IMG/VR virus record: IMGVR_UViG_3300010885_032796
Coordinates: 1 to 64,000 of that record
Length of the DNA stretch: 64,000 nt
Strand: one strand, 5' to 3'
Origin: a virus
Shown here in pieces: positions 1 to 7,884 of the stretch. The notes under the pieces are model-generated. The model was not told the DNA's origin. It did not search any database and was given only the letters and a program-made list of their open reading frames with translations. Made by a program: the position numbers and the translations under genes. Numbering within the stretch: the first letter of the stretch is position 1; each line of letters starts with the position of its first letter.

Positions 1-860
1 AAGGCGTCGATGTAGTCCACCAAATTTGTGTTCTTCGCCTCCGCTAGCCCTGTTCGCAGGTTTGCCAGCCCCGCCCGCAGGGCCGCCTCGCTTTTCTTCA
101 GCCGCTCCACCTCGCTGCGGAGGCGTTTGACCTCTTCCTGTTCGGCAGCCAAAGCCTCATTTACGGCTTGCCAATTTGCCGCCGCGATCAATGCGTCACG
201 ACTGGCACTCGCCCGCGTCTCCGCTGGCCGTGACTGCGGTGCCGGTGGCACCACGGGCGTCACGCGGCGGCGGTAGCGGTTTGGCGAGAGCGCCCCAACT
301 TGACGACCAATTGACGCAGTGGCGAGCCAAGTGTCCTCAATAATCACCTCATCGCCATCGCGGAGAATGTCATCCGGCCCAAGTTCCTCCCACCCCTCGC
401 CAACGTCTGGCTTATCCCCGTCGATTTCGACGGGTTTGGCTGGCTCTTGTCGCTCCCCGCGACACGTCGCCGCGTCGTGTCGCTCCTTCTCGATTTGTTC
501 GACACATCGGACAACGTCCGCAGCAAGCGCGAAAGCGAAATTAACGCCGGAGGGTTTTGGCGGTTGTTCCGCAGGAATGGCGACAGGTGCGGCGTAGAGC
601 GGAAAAACGCGGCATTCCTCGCCCCAATGAGTTGCCCTGTCGCATGCGACTGATTGCAAAACATACAATCCCTCAATCCCGCGCCCGCTCTCCACGGCCC
701 ACGCCACCGGCGTCGGCGTTGTCTCAACCGCAGCCTCACGCGGTCGGATATGCGGCGGCGAGTCTTGCGGCTTCGGCAGCGTTTTCAAATCGTCAAGTCT
801 TTCACGCAGTCTAGCAACTTCCATTTTCAAGCTGTCGAGCGCTGCTTGCTCTGGTGTCAT
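1..860 (-). CDS. Phage protein with PLY motif, GW-GDE-YRRR module and coiled coil (3' end cut by window edge)
   Basis: The frame is open from ATG 860 to the window edge, giving 286 residues without a stop; the C-terminus lies outside. An N-terminal helix is followed by a segment of the type seen in Ea22-like phage proteins (VAWAVESG at about residue 55, then FPLYAAP at about 95). Next comes a module reading GEGWEELGPDD...GDE...W...YRRRVTP at about 150-200, which also occurs four times in the protein at 2765-4057. The rest, from about 215, is a charged heptad-like coiled coil. The start overlaps the stop of the upstream MazG-like gene as ATGA. The function is unknown; the coiled coil suggests an oligomer. 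Confidence 0.8.
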   Translation of the reverse strand, partial: MTPEQAALDSLKMEVARLRERLDDLKTLPKPQDSPPHIRPREAAVETTPTPVAWAVESGRGIEGLYVLQSVACDRATHWGEECRVFPLYAAPVAIPAEQPPKPSGVNFAFALAADVVRCVEQIEKERHDAATCRGERQEPAKPVEIDGDKPDVGEGWEELGPDDILRDGDEVIIEDTWLATASIGRQVGALSPNRYRRRVTPVVPPAPQSRPAETRASASRDALIAAANWQAVNEALAAEQEEVKRLRSEVERLKKSEAALRAGLANLRTGLAEAKNTNLVDYIDA

Positions 861-1165
861 TTTGTTTCCTTTACAAAAATGCCGTCCTCAGTCAATGTGC
901 CTTTCCGGTCTTTGATCTCGTCATACGCGCCGGCCAAACAATCTGTAATGTTTGTGCCGTACAACTTGCAATACAGAATTAGCGTTACCAGCACATCGCC
1001 CACGCCGTCCTTCACGCCAGACATATCGCCCTTAAGCGTGGCGTCGGCTAACTCGCCTAATTCCGACATAGTCTTCATTAACTGCGCTGTTGGGTTGCTG
1101 TTGGGGATAATCTTCCTGTCTCTGGCCCACTGCACCACGTCTTGCTCTAACGTCTCAAAAGTCAT
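857..1165 (-). CDS. MazG-like nucleotide pyrophosphohydrolase
   Basis: 102 residues. The fold of the MazG/dUTPase-like all-alpha NTP pyrophosphohydrolases is suggested by W-x-R near the start, then KTMSELGEL (ExxE metal-binding pattern, about residues 31-39) and KDGVGDVLVTL (ExxD-like second half, about 52-62). Such enzymes hydrolyse (d)NTPs to monophosphates; phage versions are thought to clean the nucleotide pool or lower alarmone levels. The ATG at 1165 overlaps the upstream stop by ATGA, and its own stop overlaps the next start, so it is translationally coupled on both sides. The family call rests on motif and length; the substrate cannot be told. Confidence 0.8.
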   Translation of the reverse strand: MTFETLEQDVVQWARDRKIIPNSNPTAQLMKTMSELGELADATLKGDMSGVKDGVGDVLVTLILYCKLYGTNITDCLAGAYDEIKDRKGTLTEDGIFVKETK

Positions 1166-1596
1166 TTGGATTTAGCCTTTTGTTTAGGTTGCACGGGAAT
1201 TAATTCATTGGTTTTCACAGGCCCCATATTTCTGGTCCACGCGGCAGCCGCTAAACTTAACGTGCGCACTTTGTCTTTTTCTGTTCGGTTGGCTGCTGGC
1301 AAGCTAATACGCCAATAATATGCCGCTTCGCCATTTATCAAACCAGCGCAGTTTTCAATCTCCACGGCAAAATAACCGCAATATTTAACCATTAACGCGG
1401 TAGTAATAGGCGACAAAAAACTTACATAAAAACCGTTGGGGTGCCCTTCGCAGCTGTAATGCGTAACCGCACCAAGCTTTTCTAGCTGCAACACAAAATA
1501 GTTCACGCCGGGATCAATAATGCCAGTGTACGTACCACACGGCGAAGATCTTTCAAGCCGCAGTTGCTTAGCTTGTTTCCAAGTTTTGACGACCAT
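1162..1596 (-). CDS. Hypothetical protein with SCEGHP motif
   Basis: 144 residues from ATG 1596; a TTG two codons earlier is less likely. A central HYSCEGHPNGFYVSF segment (about residues 46-60) holds Cys and His residues that could be catalytic or metal-binding. I have a loose memory of similar CEGHP segments in other phage proteins but no function. It ends with a Lys-rich tail. It overlaps the end of the SEC-C gene by 29 nt and couples to the MazG-like gene through ATGA. No membrane segment or signal peptide is visible. Confidence 0.65.
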   Translation of the reverse strand: MVVKTWKQAKQLRLERSSPCGTYTGIIDPGVNYFVLQLEKLGAVTHYSCEGHPNGFYVSFLSPITTALMVKYCGYFAVEIENCAGLINGEAAYYWRISLPAANRTEKDKVRTLSLAAAAWTRNMGPVKTNELIPVQPKQKAKSK

Positions 1597-2005
1597 GCTC
1601 AATTCTTTCTTTCACAAGGGCGATTGCGACTTCAATATCGTCAATGTCGACAAACGGGATCTTCTCCTGCAGGTGTGCCCATTTCGTCTCGCCCACGCCA
1701 GATACGTTGATCTCGCCGGGGCGCTGGTCTTTGAACTCTTCCAGCCGCGCAATAACCGCGGCTTCTTCTTTGGTCTTGAACACCAACGCTCTGTTATCTT
1801 TATCGGCAAACAGGTGCGTGCCAGACTCGTCGCAGATCACCCACCGCACAGGTTGCTCGCCCATGTCGATGTGCCGTGCGCTGCCAATGCCTCGAAGCCC
1901 AGTAGGCGCTCCGGGCATGCAGCACCGCTTGAACTTGTCGCCGCTGCCGCAGCCGCACTTGTCGTTCCGCCGCAAAATAGAACCGTCATAACCTGTGTGG
2001 GCCAT
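1568..2005 (-). CDS. SEC-C motif zinc-binding protein
   Basis: 145 residues. The N-terminus carries RNDKCGCGSGDKFKRCC (about residues 13-29), a clear SEC-C motif (CxC...CC), the zinc-binding tail of SecA that also occurs in many small stand-alone proteins. The rest (about 45-145) is a charged mixed alpha/beta region that I do not recognise. ATG 2005 is preceded by AAGGATG at good spacing. The motif usually mediates protein or nucleic-acid contacts, so an adaptor role is possible; the target is unknown. Confidence 0.75.
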   Translation of the reverse strand: MAHTGYDGSILRRNDKCGCGSGDKFKRCCMPGAPTGLRGIGSARHIDMGEQPVRWVICDESGTHLFADKDNRALVFKTKEEAAVIARLEEFKDQRPGEINVSGVGETKWAHLQEKIPFVDIDDIEVAIALVKERIEHGRQNLETS

Positions 2006-2029
2006 AAAACATCCTTGTGAAGTTGAAAC

Positions 2030-2737
2030 TCAAACACTACTGCGCGTTACGCCTTTGTGCGCCGGGCGAGCAACTTTCGGAAGCTTGAACGTGCCGTTGT
2101 TGGCAACGATGTTCCGCATAATAGCCAGCAAGCGTTTTGTCGGCGTTGCGTAGGTCTTGTAAAACGCCTTTGATGCCGCTGAGTAGTGCGCATGAAATTT
2201 GCCAGTACCGTCACTCATATCATCTCTAACTATGCCTGTATTGCCCTCGAATGTCTGCTCAATCAAACGAAGTTGCGCCATCGAAAAGAATTTGTCTAGA
2301 CCGTTTGAGAAGCCGTCACGGTGATACCGCTCACGATTAATTACTTCGCCAATATTGTTGTACACAAACTGATTTAACGTTGTGTTGTTGTTGTAAAGTG
2401 TGCAGCTAACAAACAAACCACCTAGCGCGCAACACGCGCACTGCGTAATGTGGTTTGTCAACAAAATCTTTCTGGCGTCAGAATCGTCTAAGTCGGAAGA
2501 GTAGATTGATTCGGCTACACGCGGATTTTGTTTAGCAGAAATAAAATGCCCAGATGTTGGCTTGATCTTCTTGGTTTTGATTTGCGCAATCACGTCTTTT
2601 GCAATAAGCACGCGCTTCTCTGCGTTGTTGGCTGCCTTGAAGAGTTTTTCGCGTCTAGCAATTTCCCGCGCTACACGGGCGGCTGTAATCGCTTGCTGTT
2701 GTTCTGGCGTTGTCTTCTTTGTGGCTGTCTTCGTCAT
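2030..2737 (-). CDS. Phage hypothetical protein with CACCALGGLF cysteine motif
   Basis: 235 residues. A basic N-terminal helix is followed by KRVLIAKDVIAQIKTKKIK (about 41-59) and a cysteine-rich CACCALGGLF (about 97-106). This order resembles a family I have seen in phages and plasmids as an uncharacterised protein (IAKDV...CALG). The C-terminal 100 residues are aromatic and helical. ATG 2737 has AGGA eight bases upstream. The cysteines may form a metal site; no catalytic motif is visible. Confidence 0.65.
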   Translation of the reverse strand: MTKTATKKTTPEQQQAITAARVAREIARREKLFKAANNAEKRVLIAKDVIAQIKTKKIKPTSGHFISAKQNPRVAESIYSSDLDDSDARKILLTNHITQCACCALGGLFVSCTLYNNNTTLNQFVYNNIGEVINRERYHRDGFSNGLDKFFSMAQLRLIEQTFEGNTGIVRDDMSDGTGKFHAHYSAASKAFYKTYATPTKRLLAIMRNIVANNGTFKLPKVARPAHKGVTRSSV

Positions 2738-2764
2738 TGGTCATGTCCTTTGTGGTTGTTGAAA

Positions 2765-4057
2765 TTACTGATCAAGTTCAAATCGTTTGGAGTCCGTGTT
2801 GTCGAGCAGATCGGGGCCCTGTTCTGGCTTAATTGGTTGCGTCGTGTCTAACACGCGGCGGCGGTAGGTGATAGATGGCGCCAACTCCTTCGACCCATGC
2901 CTGTCCCGCGTAAGCTTGCGCCAATCAGCGGGGCCTGACGAAAACGTCCATTCGTCGCCGTCCTGCAGCACATCGTCCTCCCCTAACTTCCGCCACCCCT
3001 CGCCAGCGTCGGGTTCGGGCTTTGATGTAGTATCTGCTTCCATCTTTGCGCGTATGTCATTGTTAACGATATCAACAGCCGCCGGGTCAGCCTTTTCAAC
3101 TATGTGCTGAAGTTCGCGTAGCTCTTCGGGCGGTAGCCACGGAATAGGCTTAGACACGCGACGGCGATATGTAAACGATTCGTCGGCAGTTGCGCCCCAA
3201 CCGATGTTTAGCAGCTTTTCAAATTTGCCGGCAGCGTCAACGCGTTCGTCTTGCTCGCAAAGGGTTTCACCCTCTGCAAGCCATCGCCAGCCATAGCCGT
3301 GATATAGCGGTTTTGCAGGTGCTGCTGGTTCAACAGGCGTCACGCGGCGGCGGTAGGGTTGTGACATGTCGCCAACGCGCATTCCAAAATTAACCGTAGC
3401 GACCCACCGTCCTGCACCGTGCCCCACACGGACCTCGTCCCCTAACCGCAGGATGTCGTCCTCCTTCAAGTCCCGCCACCCCTCGCCAACGTCGGGCTTA
3501 TCCCCGTCGATTTCCACGGGATTGTCTGGCGTCACGCGGCGGCGGTAACGCCGACCAGAACCATCAAAATCTGTAATCCGTGAGCCTATTTTGTATTTTG
3601 TTGGCACCCAAGAACCATCACTAGCCTCAAACTCGTCGCCATCTTGCATAACAGCATCCGGGCCAAGAATTACCCACTCTGCGCTAACGTCTGGCGTCGG
3701 CACTGTTGGCGCATGTACCGGCAAAATATTGCGCAAACGCAAACTTAAATGCCTATGTGAAGCGGCGTCACGCACTTTTTCTATTACAGCATCACGCTCA
3801 GAAACGGCGCTGCTCAAAGTCTCAACAACCTGCGCCAGCCGAACAAGCTCTTTTGCTTGCGACTGCGTTAAGTTAAGTGCGGCGTCCCGTTCTTTGATAA
3901 CTAAATCCCTGTCATTTTCTGCTGCTAAACGCTCACGGTGCGCGTTCGCCAGTGCGTCACAGTAGGTTCGAGTCTCGCCATGCAAGCTATCAATTTCATC
4001 TTGCAGTTCTTTGCGGGACTGCGGTGGCATAAGCCAGTCAAGAATTGTCTGAAACAT
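2765..4057 (-). CDS. Four-copy GW-GDE-YRRR repeat protein with N-terminal coiled coil
   Basis: 430 residues from ATG 4057 (GGAG ten bases upstream). This start overlaps the end of the upstream gene by 20 nt. Residues about 13-95 form a coiled coil rich in Glu, Lys and Arg. Four copies of a roughly 50-residue module follow at about 125-177, 191-241, 255-302 and 352-403, each with an EGW..L start, a central (G/Q)DE and a closing YRRRV. Between copies three and four lies a PEELREL...ADPAAV...VNN segment, shared with the next upstream gene. The same module occurs once in the gene at the left edge. It is known in phage proteins without an assigned function; repetition suggests a binding domain. 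Confidence 0.75.
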   Translation of the reverse strand: MFQTILDWLMPPQSRKELQDEIDSLHGETRTYCDALANAHRERLAAENDRDLVIKERDAALNLTQSQAKELVRLAQVVETLSSAVSERDAVIEKVRDAASHRHLSLRLRNILPVHAPTVPTPDVSAEWVILGPDAVMQDGDEFEASDGSWVPTKYKIGSRITDFDGSGRRYRRRVTPDNPVEIDGDKPDVGEGWRDLKEDDILRLGDEVRVGHGAGRWVATVNFGMRVGDMSQPYRRRVTPVEPAAPAKPLYHGYGWRWLAEGETLCEQDERVDAAGKFEKLLNIGWGATADESFTYRRRVSKPIPWLPPEELRELQHIVEKADPAAVDIVNNDIRAKMEADTTSKPEPDAGEGWRKLGEDDVLQDGDEWTFSSGPADWRKLTRDRHGSKELAPSITYRRRVLDTTQPIKPEQGPDLLDNTDSKRFELDQ

Positions 4058-4856
4058 TGTCCGAAGTCTCCGTAGGTGAAGTTGAATTAGCTGCAGCAGC
4101 CATAGCGCGAATACGCCGGCCGGGTTTATGCCCGGGATACGCATACGGATCAACCGGTTGTGCGGCTCTACTTGCATTAAGTGCGCTACGTGCATTAAGT
4201 GCGTCAATTTCTAGCTGCCAATGCTGTAAACGAGCTGCGTCAGCAGCAGGCACAGAGTAATGCCGTCCAAGCTGCCGCTGACGCACTGCCTCGGCGGACC
4301 AGTACGACATCATCGAATCGTTGCGCGCTGTTCCGTACGGCTGCCCCATTGACGCCACCGCATCTATATTTTCGACCGTGTTTGCCGGGCCGCTGGTTAC
4401 CGAAGAAACCGGCACAGTCACAGCGGGCACTGCAACCGAAGCGCCAGTTGCCGGCGAAAGTTGCTGAGCAGGCCAACCGTCAGCAGCACGGTTAATAGCA
4501 TTAAGGTTAATACCGTGAGGCAATACAAATGCGTGCGTGTTGCTAAGCGTTATCTGGCGCTCACGCGCGTAATCCGCAACCTCTGCAGCCATTCCCTGCC
4601 GCGTGTAGTTGTTCACGACCTCAACGGCAGCGGGGTCAGCCATTGCAGTTGTTTGCTCTAGTTCACGCAGCTCTTCTGGTTGCAACTGAGGCACCGGCCG
4701 TTGTTGAGCTGGTCGTCCCCGCAAATCAACCGACAGCGACAAATTCCAAAGATCACCTGCGCCACTACTCCCCGAAAAACTCATGCTGGTGCAGCGCATC
4801 TCCGGAAAAATGCGGCTCAGCGCTGCGACCAGCTCCGCGTGCTGCTGCTCATTCAT
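4038..4856 (-). CDS. Hypothetical Ala/Ser-rich protein sharing a PEELREL segment with its neighbour
   Basis: 272 residues from ATG 4856. The segment QPEELRELEQ...ADPAAVEVVNN (about residues 60-85) is nearly the same as one in the protein encoded just downstream, so the two share a module through duplication or a common partner. The middle is low-complexity Ala/Val/Ser/Pro and the C-terminus is polar with a basic patch (GHKPGRRIRAM). No enzyme motif is seen. Its start overlaps the end of the 57-codon gene by 8 nt. The start is uncertain because the Shine-Dalgarno is weak. Confidence 0.55.
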   Translation of the reverse strand: MNEQQHAELVAALSRIFPEMRCTSMSFSGSSGAGDLWNLSLSVDLRGRPAQQRPVPQLQPEELRELEQTTAMADPAAVEVVNNYTRQGMAAEVADYARERQITLSNTHAFVLPHGINLNAINRAADGWPAQQLSPATGASVAVPAVTVPVSSVTSGPANTVENIDAVASMGQPYGTARNDSMMSYWSAEAVRQRQLGRHYSVPAADAARLQHWQLEIDALNARSALNASRAAQPVDPYAYPGHKPGRRIRAMAAAANSTSPTETSDNVSDNS

Positions 4857-5022
4857 AATCGGCACCGTGGCGTCCAAGCCGCTGCCAAAACAAAAGAGGC
4901 AGCATAGAGCACCGGGCTGCAAAGTCAAGAATCCAACGCATAAAACCAACCCTGAATAAAAAAACTTGCCATAACTTGTTGTGCAGACAGCGGTTACGGC
5001 AAAAAATGAGTTTTGATGTCAT
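4849..5022 (-). CDS. Small hypothetical protein, 57 residues
   Basis: ATG 5022 is preceded by AGAGG at eight bases, one of the better ribosome sites here. The product is basic and hydrophobic, with three Cys and many Trp, Phe and Leu. The middle (WQVFLFRVGFMRWILDF) could be a membrane-active helix. An internal ATG at 4941 also has an AGGG site and would give a 31-residue form. It is the first gene after a terminator, so it may head a transcription unit. The function is unknown. Confidence 0.45.
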   Translation of the reverse strand: MTSKLIFCRNRCLHNKLWQVFLFRVGFMRWILDFAARCSMLPLLFWQRLGRHGADYE

Positions 5023-5117
5023 TGAACTAGCCTCTTTTTTTGCGCCGTAACTTGTGCGCACCAAACACGTTACGTCAAATTTGGGAATAAAAACATGTCC
5101 GACTTGTGCGGACCTAG

Positions 5118-5161
5118 AGTAGTCTTTCAGACTACTTCGGAAGCCACTACGTGGCTTTTTC
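5118..5161 (+). terminator. Double hairpin with plus-strand intrinsic terminator
   Basis: AGTAGTC/GACTACT (5118-5136) is followed by AAGCCAC-TAC-GTGGCTT (5141-5157) and a T run into 5160. In the plus direction the second hairpin is a good intrinsic terminator; in the minus direction no T run follows. All neighbouring genes are on the minus strand, so it would stop antisense transcription or end a short plus-strand RNA. Confidence 0.5.
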
Positions 5162-5210
5162 GAAGAAGAGCAGAGAGAGAAAAGAGAGTTTTGCCCGGAT
5201 CACCGACAGC

Positions 5211-5250
5211 AAAAAAATAGCTGCGGTAGGGGCGGGAGACCCGCCCCTAC
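5211..5250 (-). terminator. Intrinsic terminator after the 5274-5618 gene
   Basis: A perfect 11-bp stem (5226-5236 with 5240-5250) with a 3-base loop is followed on the minus strand by a short spacer and a run of seven T (plus-strand A run at 5211-5217). It lies 24 bases after the TAA of the upstream gene, so it would end the transcription unit coming from the right. Confidence 0.7.
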
Positions 5251-5273
5251 GCGCATAGCCGATTACTTTCTGC

Positions 5274-5618
5274 TCAATTATTGGCGCTGTCTTTGCCGGA
5301 CTCCGAAGACTCTGATTTCTCCACATCCACACTTGGCAACACATCGAAACAATACATTGGCATGTCGATGATAAATCTGTCGCCAAGTTCATTGTGCACG
5401 AACATGCAGCGCATATGCGGTTCTGCTGGTTTACCTGCAATGTGCTCATGTATCATTGTGAACACGACAGGAAAATTAACGTCACTTGGCAATCGTTCGA
5501 TGAAGTCTTTGTCGAGCGTGCGATTGTAACCAACTTGATGCGCGACATTGTTGATAAGTTTCAGCAGGTTCTTGTCTGCAAACCTGACCGTTTTGGTTTC
5601 TTTGTTATTCGCTATCAT
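5274..5618 (-). CDS. Hypothetical protein, 114 residues
   Basis: The ATG at 5618 (AGAGG ten bases upstream) is preferred over an upstream in-frame codon. A helical N-terminal half (ADKNLLKLINNVAHQVGYN) is followed by a segment with HEH, MRCMF and a DMP loop, then an acidic Ser-rich tail (SSESGKDSANN). I do not recognise a family. It starts two bases after the stop of the upstream gene and is followed by a strong terminator. Confidence 0.6.
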   Translation of the reverse strand: MIANNKETKTVRFADKNLLKLINNVAHQVGYNRTLDKDFIERLPSDVNFPVVFTMIHEHIAGKPAEPHMRCMFVHNELGDRFIIDMPMYCFDVLPSVDVEKSESSESGKDSANN

Positions 5619-5620
5619 GT

Positions 5621-5881
5621 TTAGTCTGCCTCTCTTTGTGCGCAACTGTACTGCTTTTCTGCCCGTGCGATAGACTCCTGCAGCAAGACCCAGTCATCTG
5701 CCGTCACACATTCCTTGTACTCTTCGAGCGTACTTGCATCAGGTACGGGTAAACCATTTGCGATGGCGTCAAGGTCGACGACGCACACGTTTACGCCTTT
5801 GTTAGGCCATGTTGCCGCTGTGCCACCTTGCACGATTACCAACACTTTAGGCTGATACATCAGCACCATCGGCATAGTCAT
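5621..5881 (-). CDS. Small phage protein with VIVQGG...VVDLD motif
   Basis: 86 residues from ATG 5881. Residues 8-45 read as two beta strands around KVLVIVQGGTAA and VNVCVVDLDAIANG. This resembles a small family common in phages and plasmids in which a GG turn precedes a predicted strand ending in (I/V)D(W/L)D. The function is unknown. It lies between an HTH gene and a small hypothetical gene in a tight run. Confidence 0.6.
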   Translation of the reverse strand: MTMPMVLMYQPKVLVIVQGGTAATWPNKGVNVCVVDLDAIANGLPVPDASTLEEYKECVTADDWVLLQESIARAEKQYSCAQREAD

Positions 5882-5901
5882 TTTGTTCTTTCTGCTTGTG
5901 G

Positions 5902-6210
5902 TTATTCGTAAACGTTCTGCATGTAAGCTATCTGCATTGCATTCGGCCACGCAGCTCTGACTTCCAGCTTGCGCGCCTCGATAGCGTCTTTTTCTGCTGC
6001 TGTGGGTTCTTCATCAAACTCGTCGTCGTTATCGCCGAGGTGCGCTGGCCTATCTGGCAGCTTGTGCTTTTTTGCCAGACGGTACAGCTGCACGACTGTG
6101 ATGTGCAATTGCGCGGCCATCTCAGGAATAGACTTGCCAGATTGCCACACGGCGAACAACTGTGGAACTGGAATACGGTGCGGCTCTACACGAGTAAGCT
6201 TTGCTCGCAT
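5902..6210 (-). CDS. Helix-turn-helix protein
   Basis: 102 residues. Residues about 18-52 (LFAVWQSGKSIPEMAAQLHI then TVVQLYRLAKKHKLP) form a resolvase/GcrA-like helix-turn-helix with an unusually regular pattern: length of helix 2, the turn, and a basic recognition helix. An acidic linker (about 58-70) leads to a C-terminal helix. It is probably a DNA-binding regulator; the operator is unknown. The Shine-Dalgarno before ATG 6210 is weak. Confidence 0.65.
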   Translation of the reverse strand: MRAKLTRVEPHRIPVPQLFAVWQSGKSIPEMAAQLHITVVQLYRLAKKHKLPDRPAHLGDNDDEFDEEPTAAEKDAIEARKLEVRAAWPNAMQIAYMQNVYE

Positions 6211-6250
6211 CTTGCGGTTTTCTCTACGTAAGTTGTCGTGGTTTAGATAT

Positions 6251-6526
6251 CTATTCGCCGGTCACGACGGTCCAGCCGATATGGCTGAACACTTCTTTTG
6301 TGGCGATGACGTCCGGGTCGTCGGCCTTGCCCATAGTGAGGGTCATGCGCTTGGCAGCCTTGTCAAACTTGAACATGACGCCAGATCTTGGAATACCCCA
6401 GACGCCACCGTCTGCGATCATAGCCACGAGGGTTCTGCACCAGTCCAGCACGTCTTCAGACGGCTTGGGGCCTGTTGGCTTGCCGGCGCGGTTGTTTTCA
6501 GGGAAACAGCGGTTGATTGCGACCAT
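6251..6526 (-). CDS. Hypothetical protein, 91 residues
   Basis: ATG 6526 follows a near-perfect AAGGAGGT at seven bases, so it is probably strongly translated. The product has a central GVWGIPRSGVMFKFDKAAKRM strand-rich part and ends in IGWTVVTGE. The PxSEDVLDWCRTLVAMIADGG segment (about 22-42) is a helix with one Cys. No family is recognised. Confidence 0.6.
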   Translation of the reverse strand: MVAINRCFPENNRAGKPTGPKPSEDVLDWCRTLVAMIADGGVWGIPRSGVMFKFDKAAKRMTLTMGKADDPDVIATKEVFSHIGWTVVTGE

Positions 6527-6564
6527 GGCGCAACCTCCTTTTGGTTGGGCTAGCTTACAGCAGC

Positions 6565-7077
6565 TTAGCTATTGGTCTTTTTAGCAAACGCGGCTGTGGC
6601 GTCCAGTACCCACAGGTCGTTGCCCACTTCCAGCCGCGCAAGCCGTTCCAGCGTCTCGTCGTCGTACCCAAACCTTAGATCGCCGCCCCACCTGTTCTCG
6701 ATGGGCAGGATATCCGGCCACATTGCTGTTTCCTCTGCGTACGCCTTGTCGAAGCCGCACGCGCGGTAGAGCGCTATGACGTGCTCCCTGTAGCGCTGGC
6801 TGGCTTCTTCACCCTTAAGCCGCGGCGCGAGCATTGTAGCTGCTACGTCGCTCACTCTGTACCGCAGGCAGTCGAGCGTCGTGAGCAAATTCTCCAGCAG
6901 CTCTGTGGTCGTGTCGTCGTCGTAGGCGTGGTCTTCGTCGAGGAAGTGCGCTGCGAACACCCGGCACACATTGTCTCTGGCCTCGCTGACTGTGAGCGTT
7001 TCTTTGTCTGCCGCGAGGAACTCCATCCGCAGCGTTGCGTTCATGCTGCGCTTTTTGTTGTCGTTTTCACTGGTCAT
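6565..7077 (-). CDS. Hypothetical helical protein, 170 residues
   Basis: ATG 7077 is preceded by AAAGGAAG. The protein is acidic and almost wholly helical, with no Cys cluster or enzyme motif. The N-terminal half has runs of Asp and Thr (DHAYDDDTTTELLENLL). It overlaps the upstream gene by 11 nt. The function is unknown. Confidence 0.6.
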   Translation of the reverse strand: MTSENDNKKRSMNATLRMEFLAADKETLTVSEARDNVCRVFAAHFLDEDHAYDDDTTTELLENLLTTLDCLRYRVSDVAATMLAPRLKGEEASQRYREHVIALYRACGFDKAYAEETAMWPDILPIENRWGGDLRFGYDDETLERLARLEVGNDLWVLDATAAFAKKTNS

Positions 7078-7495
7078 TGGTTCTTCCTTTTTTGCCGGAA
7101 AAAAATGTTTCTTCGGGAGAAGGAAAAAGTGTGTCTGTCACAAACCACCGCCGGCGTTTCATGTCGGCTGCTTTGGCTGAGCCCGGCAGCCCTTCTTTTG
7201 AAACCCATATCCACGCTTGCACATATGCGCCTTCTTCGTTACCCAACGTTACAGTATTATCCAGCGATATAGCAGCGTTGTCGTCTACCTCGATAATTCC
7301 TTCGTCCCTGCATTCTTTTGCTGCGGTTACGTATATGTCGCGCAGCTCCGAGTGTTGCGTTTGCGCAGCCTCGTTAACTTTGATTGCTAACACGCTGTTT
7401 GGTCTGATATCTTTCAGATTTTCAAAACGGATAGCCAGCCAGCATGCAATTTCGTCGCGCGGAATATCGCCTTCTAGTTCTCTTTCATTTATCAT
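7067..7495 (-). CDS. Hypothetical protein, 142 residues
   Basis: The ATG at 7495 overlaps the preceding stop as ATGA. The middle (AKECRDEGIIEVDDNAAISL) and AYVQAWIWVSKE suggest an alpha/beta fold, and the C-terminus is Lys/Arg-rich. It resembles the general class of small phage proteins with AYVQAW(V/I)WV segments. No function can be given. Confidence 0.6.
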   Translation of the reverse strand: MINERELEGDIPRDEIACWLAIRFENLKDIRPNSVLAIKVNEAAQTQHSELRDIYVTAAKECRDEGIIEVDDNAAISLDNTVTLGNEEGAYVQAWIWVSKEGLPGSAKAADMKRRRWFVTDTLFPSPEETFFSGKKGRTNDQ

Positions 7496-7884
7496 TGTTC
7501 GTCATCCAGTTCGTCTTTTGTTGTTGCCGTAAATGGTCGACGGTTGCGCCGTGGCGTTATATACATCGGGTGCCGGTACAACACTTGCCGGCCGCGCGTT
7601 GTTTTAATTTCAAGAATATGTTCGTCGCCTATTTGCACGGCACCTCGCGAGCGCTTGCTGTATTGTATTATTGGCACTTTGGTGCTGCCGTTGCTTCGCG
7701 AAACGTACCCAATGTCCCGGCTCGGGCTTTCGTCGTAACCCCAAGCTTGACCAATGTCGGCGCCGCTTGTGCTGCCGTAAATAATTGACACACGCGTTTT
7801 ATCTGCCATGCATTTTTCTAGGACAGCAATAACATCGTCTGCCGTGTTTTCGTTATACGACGTGCCTTGCGCGCTAACTTTCAT
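7492..7884 (-). CDS. Phage protein of the YYG...GxSxG...P type
   Basis: 130 residues. RVSIIYG...GQAWGYDESP...IGYVSRSNGSTKVPI follows the layout of a widespread small phage family (R-x-x-Y-G...W...GxxxRSxGxxKxP, then a Gly-rich loop and IxxIxT). The usual GG before the final strand is RGAVQIG here. The role is unknown. It couples by ATGA overlaps to both neighbours. Confidence 0.6.
   Translation of the reverse strand: MKVSAQGTSYNENTADDVIAVLEKCMADKTRVSIIYGSTSGADIGQAWGYDESPSRDIGYVSRSNGSTKVPIIQYSKRSRGAVQIGDEHILEIKTTRGRQVLYRHPMYITPRRNRRPFTATTKDELDDEQ

Noticed and set aside
4857-4949. N-terminal extension of the 4038-4856 gene starting with a TTG
   Set aside because: The start codon is poor and the frame would overlap the 57-codon gene, which has a good ribosome site.
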